Assembly: GCF_013004645.1 (NCBI RefSeq)
Contig: NZ_JABEME010000001.1
Span: forward strand, 372,001-436,000
DNA length: 64,000 bases
DNA from: Stenotrophomonas africana
GTDB lineage: Bacteria > Pseudomonadota > Gammaproteobacteria > Xanthomonadales > Xanthomonadaceae
Direction of reading: 5' to 3'
The notes under the pieces were generated by a model, which had not been told where the DNA came from, did no database searches, and saw nothing but the letters and a program-made list of their open reading frames with translations. The translations under genes and the position numbers were made by a program. This document shows, in pieces, positions 8,589-17,542 of this stretch (positions are counted from its first letter, which is position 1; every line of letters begins with the position of its first letter).

Positions 8589-9786
8589 CGGTTCGCGCGC
8601 CAGCCGATGCATTGAACGCCACCACCCGCCACGCTGCCCACCACAGCAGCGCCAGCAACGCGATGCCTGCACCCAGCAGGCACACGGCGGGCCAGCCATG
8701 CCGCACCTGCATCCAGGGCCCCGCCGCCGCGCCTGCACCACTGCCCACCGCATAGAACAGCATGTACAACGCCACCAGGCGCCCATGCTGTTCTGCCGGT
8801 GCACGCAGCAGCAGTGCCTGGTTCGAGACATGTAGTGCCTGGCCGCCGAGGTCGAGCACGACCACACCCAGCAGCAGCAAGGACAGCGACTGCGGCAGGC
8901 CCAGCAGCGGCCACCACGCGACCAGCATCAACAACAGCGCACCGAGGCTGACCCGATGGGTGAAACCACGGTCCATCCAGTGGCCGACACGCGCTGCCAT
9001 CAGCGCACCGACCACGCCGGCCAGGCCGAGCGCACCGATGGTCGCCGTCGACCAGTGCAGCGGCGGTGCGGACAGCGGCAAGGGTGCCGCCGCCCAGAAC
9101 ACATTGAGGCCTGCAAACAGCAGCAATGCCAGCGGCCCGCGCTCGCGCAGCGTTCGATCGCGGCGCAGCATGCCCAGCATCGAGCCCAGCAGCTCGCGCC
9201 AGCGTGGAGGGACCGACGGCACCGGTACTGCGGGCAGGCGCCGCCACAGCAGCGCCGCCAACACCGCCATCACCACCGCTGACAGCAGGTAGACCCTCTG
9301 CCAGCCAAAGGCCGCCGCCACCGTACCGGACACCACGCGCGCCAGTAGCAGGCCGATGAACACGCCGCACTGCACCACAGCGACCATGCGACCGCGCTGC
9401 TCGGGCGGTGCCAGCATGGCGGTATAGGCGATCAGGCCCTGGGTCAGCGCGGTACCCAGCAAGCCGGCCAGCAGCATGCCCGACAACAGCCAGCTCGCCG
9501 TGCGTGACGCCGCCAGCCACAACAGGGCCAGCACCAGTGCAATCAGCTGCAGCCGCAGCAGGCGTTGCCGGTCGCTGCGGTCAGCCAGCGGCAGCAGCCC
9601 AAGCAGCGCCAGCACGCTACCGGCCTGGGTGGCCGCCAGTACCGCGCCGGCCACGGCCCGGTCCAGCGCAAAGGCGCGTGCAAGCGGGTCCAGCAGCGGC
9701 TGCGCGTAGTAGACATTGGCAACGCTGGCACCGGCGGCAATCGCAAGCAGGACCAGCAGCGGGCGTGGAAGAGATGCGGCACTCAT
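8572..9786 (-). CDS. Major facilitator superfamily exporter
   Basis: Inner-membrane drug/proton antiporter-like protein of about 404 residues with twelve hydrophobic segments. Family signs are YYAQPLLDPLAR in TM1, LLPLADRSDRQRLL in loop 2-3, and the TM4-5 region LIAYTAMLAPPEQRGRMVA; it resembles the YnfM/EmrD-like multidrug or arabinose/sugar-efflux groups. The start is ATG at 9786; a TTG four codons upstream is less likely. The last residues (GRVDC) are encoded by the SMAG repeat, so the native C-terminus was probably altered by repeat insertion. It is divergent from an HxlR regulator, with a matching inverted repeat between the genes, so HxlR control is likely. Substrate unknown. Confidence 0.88.
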   Translation of the reverse strand: MSAASLPRPLLVLLAIAAGASVANVYYAQPLLDPLARAFALDRAVAGAVLAATQAGSVLALLGLLPLADRSDRQRLLRLQLIALVLALLWLAASRTASWLLSGMLLAGLLGTALTQGLIAYTAMLAPPEQRGRMVAVVQCGVFIGLLLARVVSGTVAAAFGWQRVYLLSAVVMAVLAALLWRRLPAVPVPSVPPRWRELLGSMLGMLRRDRTLRERGPLALLLFAGLNVFWAAAPLPLSAPPLHWSTATIGALGLAGVVGALMAARVGHWMDRGFTHRVSLGALLLMLVAWWPLLGLPQSLSLLLLGVVVLDLGGQALHVSNQALLLRAPAEQHGRLVALYMLFYAVGSGAGAAAGPWMQVRHGWPAVCLLGAGIALLALLWWAAWRVVAFNASAGARTGRVDC

Positions 9787-9787
9787 T

Positions 9788-9847
9788 TGTAGTTGCAATT
9801 CGAAACCAGATGCAGGCTATCGCCATTGGTTTTAAACTGCAACCACA
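9788..9847. promoter_or_regulatory. Candidate operator: spaced inverted repeat between MFS and hxlR-type genes
   Basis: The arm TGTAGTTGCAATT (9788-9800) and, on the opposite strand, TGTGGTTGCAGTT (9847-9835) match at 11 of 13 positions and lie 34 bp apart inside the 76-bp divergent region. The placement fits autoregulation by the HxlR protein and control of the exporter. Confidence 0.5.
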
Positions 9848-9862
9848 TTCGGAGATACCAGC

Positions 9863-10312
9863 ATGCACGCCGACAGCCCCTGCCCAGTAGCCCGCAGTGC
9901 CGACCTGCTCGGTGACCGCTGGGCATTGCTGGTGATCCGCGACGCGTTCGACGGCATCACCCGCTTCGGAGATTTCCAGCGCAGCCTCGGCGCGGCGCGC
10001 AACATCCTCAGCGACCGCCTGCGCCGGCTGGTCGAGGCCGGCATCCTGCAGCTGCAGCCGGCCTCCGATGGATCGGCCTACCAGGAGTACGTGCTGACCG
10101 CCGCTGGCCAGGAACTGTTCCCGCTGCTGGTCGCACTGCGCCAGTGGGGAGAGCGCCATTGCTTCGGTGCAGGCGAAGCCCATTCACAGCTGATCGAATT
10201 GGCGACGCGGCGGCCGCTGCCCTACATGCAGCCGCGCGGGCGCGACGACCAGCCGCTTCAGCCCATCGCCACCCGCGTACGCAAGCTCAGGGATGACGGG
10301 CGCGACACCTGA
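9863..10312 (+). CDS. HxlR-family winged-helix transcriptional regulator
   Basis: DNA-binding regulator of 149 residues. The N-terminus has the family's conserved CPVARSADLLGDRW, in which the cysteine (residue 7) is the redox or aldehyde-sensing position of many HxlR proteins. The wing-helix core is RFGDFQRSLGAARNILSDRLRRLVEAGIL followed by YQEYVLTAAGQELFPLLVAL. Such regulators often control a divergently transcribed oxidoreductase or efflux gene; here the divergent partner is the MFS exporter, and the shared inverted repeat supports this pairing. It acts in the cytosol as a dimer. The inducing ligand cannot be read from sequence. Confidence 0.92.
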   Translation: MHADSPCPVARSADLLGDRWALLVIRDAFDGITRFGDFQRSLGAARNILSDRLRRLVEAGILQLQPASDGSAYQEYVLTAAGQELFPLLVALRQWGERHCFGAGEAHSQLIELATRRPLPYMQPRGRDDQPLQPIATRVRKLRDDGRDT

Positions 10313-10385
10313 CCCGCCCATTCGCGCACACCGACGAACGCCCGCGCCGGTTAGCATCGGGTCTTTCCGCTGCTGGATGCCGCCG

Positions 10386-11513
10386 ATGTCGCGCGATCGC
10401 CCTTCCCTGCTGACCGCCCTGCTGTTGCCGCTGCTGGCCTGCGCCGCAGCAACCACGCAGGCCCGCGAGGTTGCCGCGCCCGCCGATCACGTGCAGGCCG
10501 ATGGTCCCTATGTGTTCCGCCAGGGCGACCGGCTGCAGGCCACATGGATCTGCGACGACAAGGTCGAGTCGCACACGCTTGCTACGCAGGCCGCGGGTAC
10601 CGATATCGCCCCGCGCTGCGGCTACGAGCACACGGTGCACGTGGCTGCCCCGAATGCACCTTCGGTCTCGGTGCTGCCGGCCGTGCCGCGCATCGTTGCG
10701 CTGTCCGACATCCATGGCCAGTACGGGCTGCTGGTGCGCCTGCTGCGTGCCCACCAGGTCATCGACGCACAGGACCGCTGGGCGCTGGGCAAGGACACCC
10801 TGGTCATCGCCGGCGATGTGTTCGACCGTGGCCCGCAGGTGACCGAGGCCTTCTGGCTGCTGTACGGCCTGCAGCAGCAGGCGGCCGCCGCCGGTGGCGC
10901 AGTGCACTTCGTGCTCGGCAACCACGAGACCATGGTGCTGTACGACGACCTGCGCTACGTCAACCCGAAGTACCTGCGCAGCGCCCAGCTGCTGGGGCGC
11001 AGCTACCCGCAGCTGTACGGTGCCGACTCGGTGATCGGGCAGTGGCTGCGCACCCGCCCGGTGCTGCTGAAGATCGGCGATACCCTGTTCCTGCACGGCG
11101 GCATCTCGCCCGAAGCAGTACAGCTGGCACTGGACCCGGCGCGCACCAACGCGGCCTACCAGGCCTCGCTCGGCCTGCCCAAGGCCGAAGTGAAGGCCGA
11201 CCCGGCCACCGCGCCGCTGTATGACGGCAAGACCAGCCCGATCTGGTACCGCGGCTATTTCGATGGGCGACTGGACACCGCAGGCGTGCAGGCCGTGCTC
11301 GATCGCCTGCAGCTCGCGCGCATCGTGGTCGGCCACACTTCGATGCCGCACGTCAGCAGCTTCCACGGCGACCGCGTGATCGCCATCGACAGCAGCATCA
11401 AGAACGGCGAGAACGGCGAACTGCTGTTCATCGAAGATGGCAAACTCAGCCGTGGTCTGCTGGACGGTTCGCGGGTGCCGCTGGCGGAGGGCGAGCCCGG
11501 CCTGCAGGACTGA
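10386..11513 (+). CDS. Exported calcineurin-like metallophosphoesterase
   Basis: Predicted periplasmic or secreted phosphatase of 375 residues. A signal peptide (LLTALLLPLLACAAATTQA) is followed by a 70-residue non-catalytic segment and a calcineurin-like domain with all metal motifs: LSDIHGQYG, AGDVFDRGP, LGNHET, LFLHGGISPE and VVGHTSMPH. The DIHG/GDxFDRG/GNHE pattern is that of Ser/Thr-phosphatase-type (PPP, Shewanella-like phosphatase) enzymes rather than nucleotidases. Start ATG at 10386 is chosen for the signal peptide; ATG at 10377 would add three residues. It stands alone, with a 130-bp gap before the two-component genes. The substrate is unknown. Confidence 0.88.
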   Translation: MSRDRPSLLTALLLPLLACAAATTQAREVAAPADHVQADGPYVFRQGDRLQATWICDDKVESHTLATQAAGTDIAPRCGYEHTVHVAAPNAPSVSVLPAVPRIVALSDIHGQYGLLVRLLRAHQVIDAQDRWALGKDTLVIAGDVFDRGPQVTEAFWLLYGLQQQAAAAGGAVHFVLGNHETMVLYDDLRYVNPKYLRSAQLLGRSYPQLYGADSVIGQWLRTRPVLLKIGDTLFLHGGISPEAVQLALDPARTNAAYQASLGLPKAEVKADPATAPLYDGKTSPIWYRGYFDGRLDTAGVQAVLDRLQLARIVVGHTSMPHVSSFHGDRVIAIDSSIKNGENGELLFIEDGKLSRGLLDGSRVPLAEGEPGLQD

Positions 11514-11646
11514 ATGGACGGAAAGCGCCGCCGCGCCCGGTGGCGGCGGCGCGCTCCACCTTCCCCCGGTTTGCGGCTACCCTCGGCAGCCGAGAGAGGC
11601 CCGCCCCGTCCATCCGGTGGGCCTGACTGTTACAGGAGCCCCGCGC

Positions 11647-12330
11647 ATGCGCGTTCTGATTGCTGAAGACGACCCGGATATCGCCTCCGGCCTGTGCGCC
11701 TCGCTGCGCCGGCAGGGCCATGTGGTCGACCACGTCGACAACGGCGCGCACGCCGACGCTGCCCTGGGCTCGACCCAGTACGCATTGCTGGTACTGGACC
11801 TGGGCCTGCCGCAGCTGGACGGCCGCGACGTGCTGCAGCGCCTGCGCCAGCGCGGCGATGGCCTGGCGGTGCTGGTGGTCACCGCCCGTGACGGCCTGGC
11901 CGAGCGCGTGCGTGTGCTCGACCTCGGCGCCGACGACTACCTGGTCAAGCCGTTCGCACTGGACGAATTCGAAGCACGTGTTCGCGCACAGCTGCGGCGG
12001 GTCACCAGCAACGGCAACCCGGATCTGCGCATCGGTCGCCTGCGCCTGGACCTGGCCGGGCATCGGGTGTGGATCGACGATCAGTCACTGGAACTGACCG
12101 CGCGGGAATTCGGCCTGCTGTCCGCGCTGGCGGTTCGCGCCGAGCGCATCGTGTCGCGCGCGCAACTGGTGGAAGCGCTGTGCGACTGGGGCCAGGACCT
12201 CACCGACAACGGCCTGGACATCGCCCTGCACCGCCTGCGCCGCAAGCTGCAACCCGGCGGCATGGGCATCCGCACCGTGCGCGGGCTGGGCTACATGCTG
12301 GAAGACGCGCAGGACGAAAACGCCTCGTGA
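11647..12330 (+). CDS. OmpR/TctD-family response regulator
   Basis: Cytosolic DNA-binding response regulator of 227 residues. The receiver domain has the acidic pocket AEDDPDI, phospho-acceptor Asp51 in VLDLGLPQLDG, TARD and Lys in YLVKPFALDE. The C-terminal winged helix contains LTAREFGLLSAL, DNGLDIALHRLRRKL and TVRGLGYML. It overlaps the downstream sensor kinase by four bases (GTGA), so the pair is translationally coupled. The kinase architecture places the system in the TctDE/QseBC-like group, often linked to carboxylate or metal responses. Target genes are not evident. Confidence 0.94.
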   Translation: MRVLIAEDDPDIASGLCASLRRQGHVVDHVDNGAHADAALGSTQYALLVLDLGLPQLDGRDVLQRLRQRGDGLAVLVVTARDGLAERVRVLDLGADDYLVKPFALDEFEARVRAQLRRVTSNGNPDLRIGRLRLDLAGHRVWIDDQSLELTAREFGLLSALAVRAERIVSRAQLVEALCDWGQDLTDNGLDIALHRLRRKLQPGGMGIRTVRGLGYMLEDAQDENAS

Positions 12331-13706
12331 TCAGTGGACCGCCCAGCCTGCGCCGGCGCCTGCTCGCCTTCCTGGCGCTGCCGATGCTGGGCCTGCTCAC
12401 CTTCAACACGATCCTGGCCTATTACGTTGCGCTGGACTATTCCAACCGCATCCACGACCGCAACCTGATCGACGACACGCATTCGTTCGCGCAGATGCTG
12501 AGCACCATGCCGGTGACCAGCGACCTGTCGCCGCAGGCACGCTTCCTGATCGAGTACGACCCCGACGGCCATCGCTACTTCAACGTCGACAGCAGCCGCA
12601 TGGGTACGCTCAGCGGCAATGCCGACTTCAGTCCGTACGCCCCTTCGCAGGACTGCACCGGTGTGCATCCGGCGCTGTACGACGGCAACCTCAATGGCCA
12701 GCAGGTGCGCATGGCCACGGTCTGCACGCAGGCGATGAACGATCCGCAGGACCAGCTGGCGGTGACCGTGGCCGAGAGCATGGCCGACCGCCGACAGCGC
12801 GCGCGCGAGATCCTGATGATCATCATCCCGCTGATGACCATGCTGGCGCTGGGTACCGCGGCGCTGGTCTGGTTCGGCGTGACCTACGGCCTGCGCATCC
12901 TGACCCCGCTGAGGACCCGCCTGGCGCAGCGCCGCGGCGAACTGGCACCGATCTCCGATGCCGACGTGCCGGAGGAGATCCAGCCCCTGATCAGCACCAT
13001 CGATGATCTGTTTGCCCGCCAGGCGGAAATGATCACGTTGCAGAACCGCTTCATCGCCGATGCCGCGCACCAGCTGCGTTCGCCGCTGGCGGGCATGGCC
13101 CTGCACGTGGACCAGGCACTGGCGCATGGTGACCCCGATACGGTGCGCGAGGCACTGCAGCACATCCGCCGGCTCAACCAGCGCACTGCCCGGGTCAGCA
13201 CCCAGCTGCTGGCGCTGAGCCGGGCGCAGACCGTGCCCGATACCGTGGAGGCGCTGGATCTATGCGAGCTGGTGCCGCAGTGGGTCGGCACGCGCGTTCC
13301 GGAGGCGATCCGTGATGGCATCGACCTCGGCTACCGCGGCAGCCCCCATCCGCTGCGTGTACTCGGCAACGGCGCCATGCTGCAGGAAGCGCTGGACAAT
13401 CTGATCGACAACGCCCTGCGTTATGCCGGCCGCAATGCGACCGTCACGGTGGGCGTGCACGCGCTGGACGACAATGATGTCGAACTGTATGTGGAAGACA
13501 ACGGCCCCGGCGTGCCCGACGACGTGATGCCACGGCTGGGCGAGCGCTTCTTCCGGGCACCGGGCACCGCTGCCAGCGGCACCGGCCTCGGCCTGGCCAT
13601 CGCGCACGAGGCGGTGGAGCACTTCGGCGGCCGCCTGAGCTTCCTGAACCGCCCCGGCGGCGGATTGAAGGTCGCCATCACGCTGCCGCTGCTGAAGGCG
13701 CCCTGA
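12327..13706 (+). CDS. TctE-like sensor histidine kinase
   Basis: Inner-membrane sensor of 459 residues starting at GTG, overlapping the regulator's stop. TM1 (about 10-35), a periplasmic region (about 38-160) of the short two-component-sensor type, and TM2 (about 163-187) precede the H-box DAAHQLRSPLAG with phospho-accepting His248. The ATPase domain is complete: N-box LIDNALRYA, G1 VEDNGPGVPDD, F-box RFFRAPG, G2 GTGLGLAIAHEA. The periplasmic part has two cysteines (DCTGVH and TVCTQA) that could form a disulfide. Ligand unknown. Confidence 0.94.
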   Translation: MISGPPSLRRRLLAFLALPMLGLLTFNTILAYYVALDYSNRIHDRNLIDDTHSFAQMLSTMPVTSDLSPQARFLIEYDPDGHRYFNVDSSRMGTLSGNADFSPYAPSQDCTGVHPALYDGNLNGQQVRMATVCTQAMNDPQDQLAVTVAESMADRRQRAREILMIIIPLMTMLALGTAALVWFGVTYGLRILTPLRTRLAQRRGELAPISDADVPEEIQPLISTIDDLFARQAEMITLQNRFIADAAHQLRSPLAGMALHVDQALAHGDPDTVREALQHIRRLNQRTARVSTQLLALSRAQTVPDTVEALDLCELVPQWVGTRVPEAIRDGIDLGYRGSPHPLRVLGNGAMLQEALDNLIDNALRYAGRNATVTVGVHALDDNDVELYVEDNGPGVPDDVMPRLGERFFRAPGTAASGTGLGLAIAHEAVEHFGGRLSFLNRPGGGLKVAITLPLLKAP

Positions 13707-13785
13707 CCCGGTCCGGGGCGCTGAAAGGCTGGCGAAAATCGCGCTTGCGATCCTGCCATCCCCACTGCCGTCACGGAGCCGCCAG

Positions 13786-14622
13786 GTGACCGAATCGCAC
13801 GACTTCTTCCTCCCCGGTGGCCCACAGGGCGTGCTGCTGGTCCATGGCCTGACCGGCACCCCCGCGGAAATGCGCATGCTGGGCAAGGGCCTGAACAACG
13901 CCGGTTTCACCGTGCACGGCGTGCAGCTGCCCGGGCATTGCGGCAGCGTGGATGATCTGCTGGCAACCACCTGGGAACAGTGGTACCTGGGCGTGGAAGA
14001 TGCGGCGGCAACCCTGCGCGGCAAGGTCGACCAGCTGTTCGTCGGTGGCCTGTCGATGGGCGCGGTGCTGTCGCTGGCCTTGGCTGCACGTCGCCCGGAG
14101 TGGGTCTCCGGGGTCGGCGTCTACGGCGCCACTTTCCGCTACGACGGCTGGAACATCCCCGCCGTGGCCCGGCTCTCGTTCCTGCTGCCGTGGTTCAAGC
14201 GCTTCAACATCGGCCGCGACCGCATGTTCATGGAAGAACCGCCCTACGGCCTGCGTGACGAGCGACTGCGTGCGCAGGTCAGTGCCGCCATGCTGTCCGG
14301 CGACAGCGCGGCGGCCGGCCTTCCGGGCAACCCCTGGCACGCGCTGGCCGAGATGCGCGCCCTGAGCAACTGGACCCGCCGCCACCTGCACCAGGTCACC
14401 GCGCCGTGCCTGGTGATGCACGCACGCGAAGACGACGTGGCCAGCATGGGCAATGCCGAACTGGTGATGTCGCGGGTCAGCGGCCCGAAGGAACTGGTGG
14501 TGCTGGAAGACAGCTACCACATGATCACCATCGACCGCGAACGCCGCGACGTGATCCGCCGCAGCGCGCGCTTCTTCACCGAGATCGGTGAACGCAGTGG
14601 CGTCCTCAAGGCGGTGGCCTGA
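13786..14622 (+). CDS. Alpha/beta-hydrolase (carboxylesterase/monoacylglycerol lipase-like)
   Basis: A 278-residue serine hydrolase, first gene of an eight-gene co-directional cluster. GVLLVHGLTGTP is the oxyanion region; nucleophile Ser90 lies in GGLSMGAVLS; the acid is in MHAREDDVAS and the histidine in EDSYHMITID. These match Est30-type carboxylesterases and MGL-like lipases. The GTG start follows ACGGAG. The next gene begins two bases after the stop. In this context it may hydrolyse or transfer an acyl group on the pathway product, but that is inference from neighbours only. Confidence 0.87.
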   Translation: MTESHDFFLPGGPQGVLLVHGLTGTPAEMRMLGKGLNNAGFTVHGVQLPGHCGSVDDLLATTWEQWYLGVEDAAATLRGKVDQLFVGGLSMGAVLSLALAARRPEWVSGVGVYGATFRYDGWNIPAVARLSFLLPWFKRFNIGRDRMFMEEPPYGLRDERLRAQVSAAMLSGDSAAAGLPGNPWHALAEMRALSNWTRRHLHQVTAPCLVMHAREDDVASMGNAELVMSRVSGPKELVVLEDSYHMITIDRERRDVIRRSARFFTEIGERSGVLKAVA

Positions 14623-14623
14623 A

Positions 14624-14983
14624 ATGGGGGCACTCGCCACGCTGCTGTGGCTGGCCAATGTGGTACTCGATACCGGTGGCCAGCTCGCCTTCAAGGCCGC
14701 CGCCAGCGATCCGCAGGAAGGCGAAGGACTGCAACGGTGGAAACACATGCTCAGCCGTCCCTGGCTGTGGATCGGCATCGCCTGCTATGTGCTTGAGTTC
14801 GTCGCCTGGATCGCGTTCCTGTCGCTGGTGCCGCTGTCCAAGGGCGTGCTGCTGGGCTCGATCAACATCGTCGCACTGATGATCGCTGGCCGCTTCCTGT
14901 TCCGGGAGAAGCTCACGCCGCTGCGGGTGACGGGCATGCTGCTGGTCACCGCAGGCGTGGCGGTGGTGGGAGCTGGCTCATGA
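14624..14983 (+). CDS. Four-TM SMR/DMT-type half transporter, subunit 1 (ArnE-like)
   Basis: A 119-residue membrane protein with four hydrophobic segments: LLWLANVVLDTGGQLAFKAA, LWIGIACYVLEFVAWIAFLS, GVLLGSINIVALMIAGRFLF and GMLLVTAGVAVVGAG. The pattern of LxxVPLSKGVLLGSIN followed by FxEKLTPLRVTGMLL is that of EmrE-like DMT proteins and of ArnE/ArnF flippase subunits. Its stop overlaps the start of a second protein of the same size and fold, which implies a heterodimer. Flipping of a lipid-linked amine is one possibility; simple amine export is another. Confidence 0.82.
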   Translation: MGALATLLWLANVVLDTGGQLAFKAAASDPQEGEGLQRWKHMLSRPWLWIGIACYVLEFVAWIAFLSLVPLSKGVLLGSINIVALMIAGRFLFREKLTPLRVTGMLLVTAGVAVVGAGS

Positions 14984-15378
14984 GGCGCCTGTATGTAATC
15001 GGCTTCCCGCTGCTGATGGCCTTCGACACGCTGGCCCAGCTGTGTTTCAAGTACGCCGGTGATGCCGCGCTGCCGGTCGAGGCCAACACCGCGTGGCTGC
15101 TGCGCGTGCTGTCGCAGCCGTGGGTGTACGGCGCCATCCTCGGCTACGTGGGTGCGTTCTTCACCTGGATGAGCCTGCTGCGGCATGCGCCGATCGGCCC
15201 CGCATTCGCCGCCTCGCACCTGGAAGTGATCAGCGTGCTGCTGCTGTCGGCGTGGCTGTTGAACGAGCCGCTGACCCTGCACCATCTGCTCGGTGCAGTA
15301 CTGATCGTGGCCGGCATCGTCTGCCTCGGCCGCGCGGAGGCCGACGACCCGCACAGCCCGGCCGAAAGCACGACGTGA
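14980..15378 (+). CDS. Four-TM SMR/DMT-type half transporter, subunit 2 (ArnF-like)
   Basis: A 132-residue membrane protein that starts in an ATGA overlap with subunit 1. Four hydrophobic segments are seen, including FPLLMAFDTLAQLCFKYAG and ILGYVGAFFTWMSLLRHAPIGPAFAASHLEVISVLLLSAWLLNEP in its DMT-type core, then LGAVLIVAGIVCLGR and a short polar tail. The two half transporters have unlike sequences but matching topology, as in ArnE/ArnF and paired SMR proteins. Likely substrate is the product of the surrounding enzymes, by context only. Confidence 0.82.
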   Translation: MRRLYVIGFPLLMAFDTLAQLCFKYAGDAALPVEANTAWLLRVLSQPWVYGAILGYVGAFFTWMSLLRHAPIGPAFAASHLEVISVLLLSAWLLNEPLTLHHLLGAVLIVAGIVCLGRAEADDPHSPAESTT

Positions 15379-15388
15379 GCGCACCACG

Positions 15389-16597
15389 ATGAGCCTGTTC
15401 GCGCGCGAGCTCCCACCGACGGCGGGCCTGCCGATGCAGGCCAGCGATTTCCTTCCCGGTGGCGGCAACCTGCGCGACATCCTGGCCAGCCAGCTCGGCA
15501 CACCCCCTCTGCAGCTGACCTGCTCCGGTACCCACGCACTGCTGATCGCGCTGCGTACGCTGCGCAAGCGTGCACCAAAGCGCGACACCGTAATCATGCC
15601 GGCCTATACGTGCCCGCTGGTGCCGATCGCGGTGCACAGCCTGGGTCTGCGGGTGCAGCTGTGCGATACCCGGCGCGACCATTTCGACTTCGACCCCGGC
15701 CAGCTCAGGCGTCTGGCCGATGCGCGCACGCTGGCGATCCTGCCCACCCACCTGGGCGGTCGCATCGCCGACGTCGAGCTGGCCTGCGAGGTCGCACGCG
15801 GCGCCGGTGCCTGGGTGATCGAAGATGCCGCACAGGCACTCGGTGCACGGGTTGGCAACACCAGTGTCGGCCTGCGCGGCGACATCGGTTTCTTCAGCCT
15901 GGCCGCCGGCAAGGGACTGAGCCTTCACGAAGGCGGCCTGCTGGTCAGCCGCGACGACGAACTGCGCGCCGCGCTGGCCGAACATGCCGCCGAACAGGTG
16001 CATTTCAGCCTGCGCTGGGAGCTGCTTCGCAGTGTGCAGCTGCTCGGGCTCGCAGCCTGCTATCGACCCTCGCTGCTGTCGCTGGTGTACGGAAATCCAC
16101 TGCGCAGTGCACTGCAACGCGGCGATCTGGAAGAAGCGGTCGGTGACATTTTCCCGCTGGACATCCCGCAGCACCGGGTCAGCCAGTGGCGGCAGAACAT
16201 CGGCGCACATGCCGCGCGGCGGCTGCCCGCCTTTTTGCAGGCCGGACGCCTGCGTGCATTGCAGCTGCGGGTGCAGCTGGCACAACTGCCGGCGGTGGAC
16301 GTGGTCGACGGGCTGGCCGGTACCGGCGGCACCTGGCCGATGCTGATGCTGCTGCTGCCCAGCCAGCGCGCGCGCGATGCTGCGCTGAAGAACCTGTGGC
16401 CACGCGGTCTCGGCGCCAGCCGCATGTTCATCCATGCCCTGCCCGACTACGCCTATCTGCGAGGCATCGTGCCGCAGGCCGACGTGCCCAACGCGCGCGA
16501 CTTCGCCGCACGCATGCTGACCCTTGGCAACAGCGCCTGGCAGACCCGTGAAGAGACCGCAGAAATTCTGCAGGCATTGGCTGACGCGCAGCTCTGA
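15389..16597 (+). CDS. DegT/DnrJ/EryC1/StrS-family PLP-dependent enzyme
   Basis: A 402-residue fold-type I PLP protein of the sugar aminotransferase superfamily. CSGTHALLIAL is the cofactor phosphate/substrate loop, PAYTCPLVPIAV the next family motif, IEDAAQALGA carries the PLP-ring Asp146, and GFFSLAAGKGLSLHEGGLL holds the likely Schiff-base Lys175. The lysine context departs from the usual SxxxxKxxxxGEGG, so the substrate may be unusual. It starts about ten bases after the half transporters and probably belongs to the same transcript. Usual family chemistry is transamination of keto-sugars, but sequence alone does not show that a sugar is the substrate. Confidence 0.85.
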   Translation: MSLFARELPPTAGLPMQASDFLPGGGNLRDILASQLGTPPLQLTCSGTHALLIALRTLRKRAPKRDTVIMPAYTCPLVPIAVHSLGLRVQLCDTRRDHFDFDPGQLRRLADARTLAILPTHLGGRIADVELACEVARGAGAWVIEDAAQALGARVGNTSVGLRGDIGFFSLAAGKGLSLHEGGLLVSRDDELRAALAEHAAEQVHFSLRWELLRSVQLLGLAACYRPSLLSLVYGNPLRSALQRGDLEEAVGDIFPLDIPQHRVSQWRQNIGAHAARRLPAFLQAGRLRALQLRVQLAQLPAVDVVDGLAGTGGTWPMLMLLLPSQRARDAALKNLWPRGLGASRMFIHALPDYAYLRGIVPQADVPNARDFAARMLTLGNSAWQTREETAEILQALADAQL

Positions 16598-16764
16598 AAG
16601 CGGGTATTCCCGGGCAATCGGCCCATTCACAAAGATCATTCCTGAACGCTTTCCCCGCCCGGAAATGAAGGCTTTCAACAGGAAAGGAACGAGAAAGGCT
16701 GCCTGCCTACATTGAGCCTGCCCCGGCATCGCGCCGGACGTTTCTTTCATCGACGGACCTGCCC

Positions 16765-17478
16765 ATGCGCTGGAGCATCCTGTGTGACTTCGACGGCACC
16801 ATCAGCCTCGAAGATGTCATCGACTCGCTGCTGGAGAAGTACGGCCAGCCGGGCTGGCAGGAACTGGAAGAGCAGTGGAAGTCGGGAAAGATCGGCTCGC
16901 GTGAATGCATGCAGGGCCAGGTCAGGCTGCTGAAGCTGGACCCGGCCACGCTCGACGCCCACCTGGACCAGGTACAGATCGATCCGGGCTTCGCCGACTT
17001 TGTCAGCCGCGCCGAACAACTGGGCGTGCCGCTGCGCATCGTCAGTGATGGCCTGGACTATGCGATCCACCGCATCCTCGCCAACCACGGCCTGTCGCGA
17101 CTGCCGGTGGTGGCCAACCACCTGCGCTGGTGCGGGGACCACTGGGAACTGGAATCGCCCTACCAGGCCGAAGGTTGCCGCAGTGGCACCTGCAAGTGCA
17201 CCTGCGCTGCGCAGGCGCGCGCCAACGAAGCACCGCGCGTGCTGATGATCGGCGATGGCAGCTCGGACTTCTGCGTCTCTGAAGACGCCGACTTCGTGTT
17301 CGCCAAGCGCCGCCTGATCACCCATTGCACGAAGGCCGGCATCGAACACGCCGCCATCGACACCTTCCACGATGCAGTCGCGCTGCTGCCGCGCCTGCTC
17401 GATGGCAGCCTGCTGCAGCCACGTCGCATCGACGCCAGCCCGCAGCCCATCGTACTGCCCCTGCTGGCCACCGCCTGA
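16765..17478 (+). CDS. HAD-IB phosphatase (MtnX/SerB-like)
   Basis: A 237-residue cytosolic phosphatase. Motif I is CDFDGTIS with nucleophile Asp8 and acid Asp10; motif II is IVSDGLDYAI; motifs III/IV are represented by MIGDGSSDFCVSEDADFVFAK. This arrangement matches MtnX-like HAD-IB enzymes, which act on small phosphorylated metabolites. A cysteine-rich stretch CRSGTCKCTC (about 152-161) could bind metal. A 167-bp gap separates it from the DegT gene, so an internal promoter is possible. No methionine-salvage genes are nearby, so the MtnX function itself is unlikely and a role in the local pathway is favoured. Confidence 0.86.
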   Translation: MRWSILCDFDGTISLEDVIDSLLEKYGQPGWQELEEQWKSGKIGSRECMQGQVRLLKLDPATLDAHLDQVQIDPGFADFVSRAEQLGVPLRIVSDGLDYAIHRILANHGLSRLPVVANHLRWCGDHWELESPYQAEGCRSGTCKCTCAAQARANEAPRVLMIGDGSSDFCVSEDADFVFAKRRLITHCTKAGIEHAAIDTFHDAVALLPRLLDGSLLQPRRIDASPQPIVLPLLATA

Positions 17479-17542
17479 GCACTCCCTTCCAGACCCGCTC
17501 CCCGTTGCCCCCTTTCGAACGTCCTTCACGGAACCGAACTGC

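Noticed and set aside
16765-17478. MtnX of the methionine-salvage pathway
   Set aside because: The HAD-IB motifs fit, but no other salvage gene (mtnK, mtnA, mtnB, mtnD) is nearby and the neighbours belong to a different cluster, so only the family name is used.
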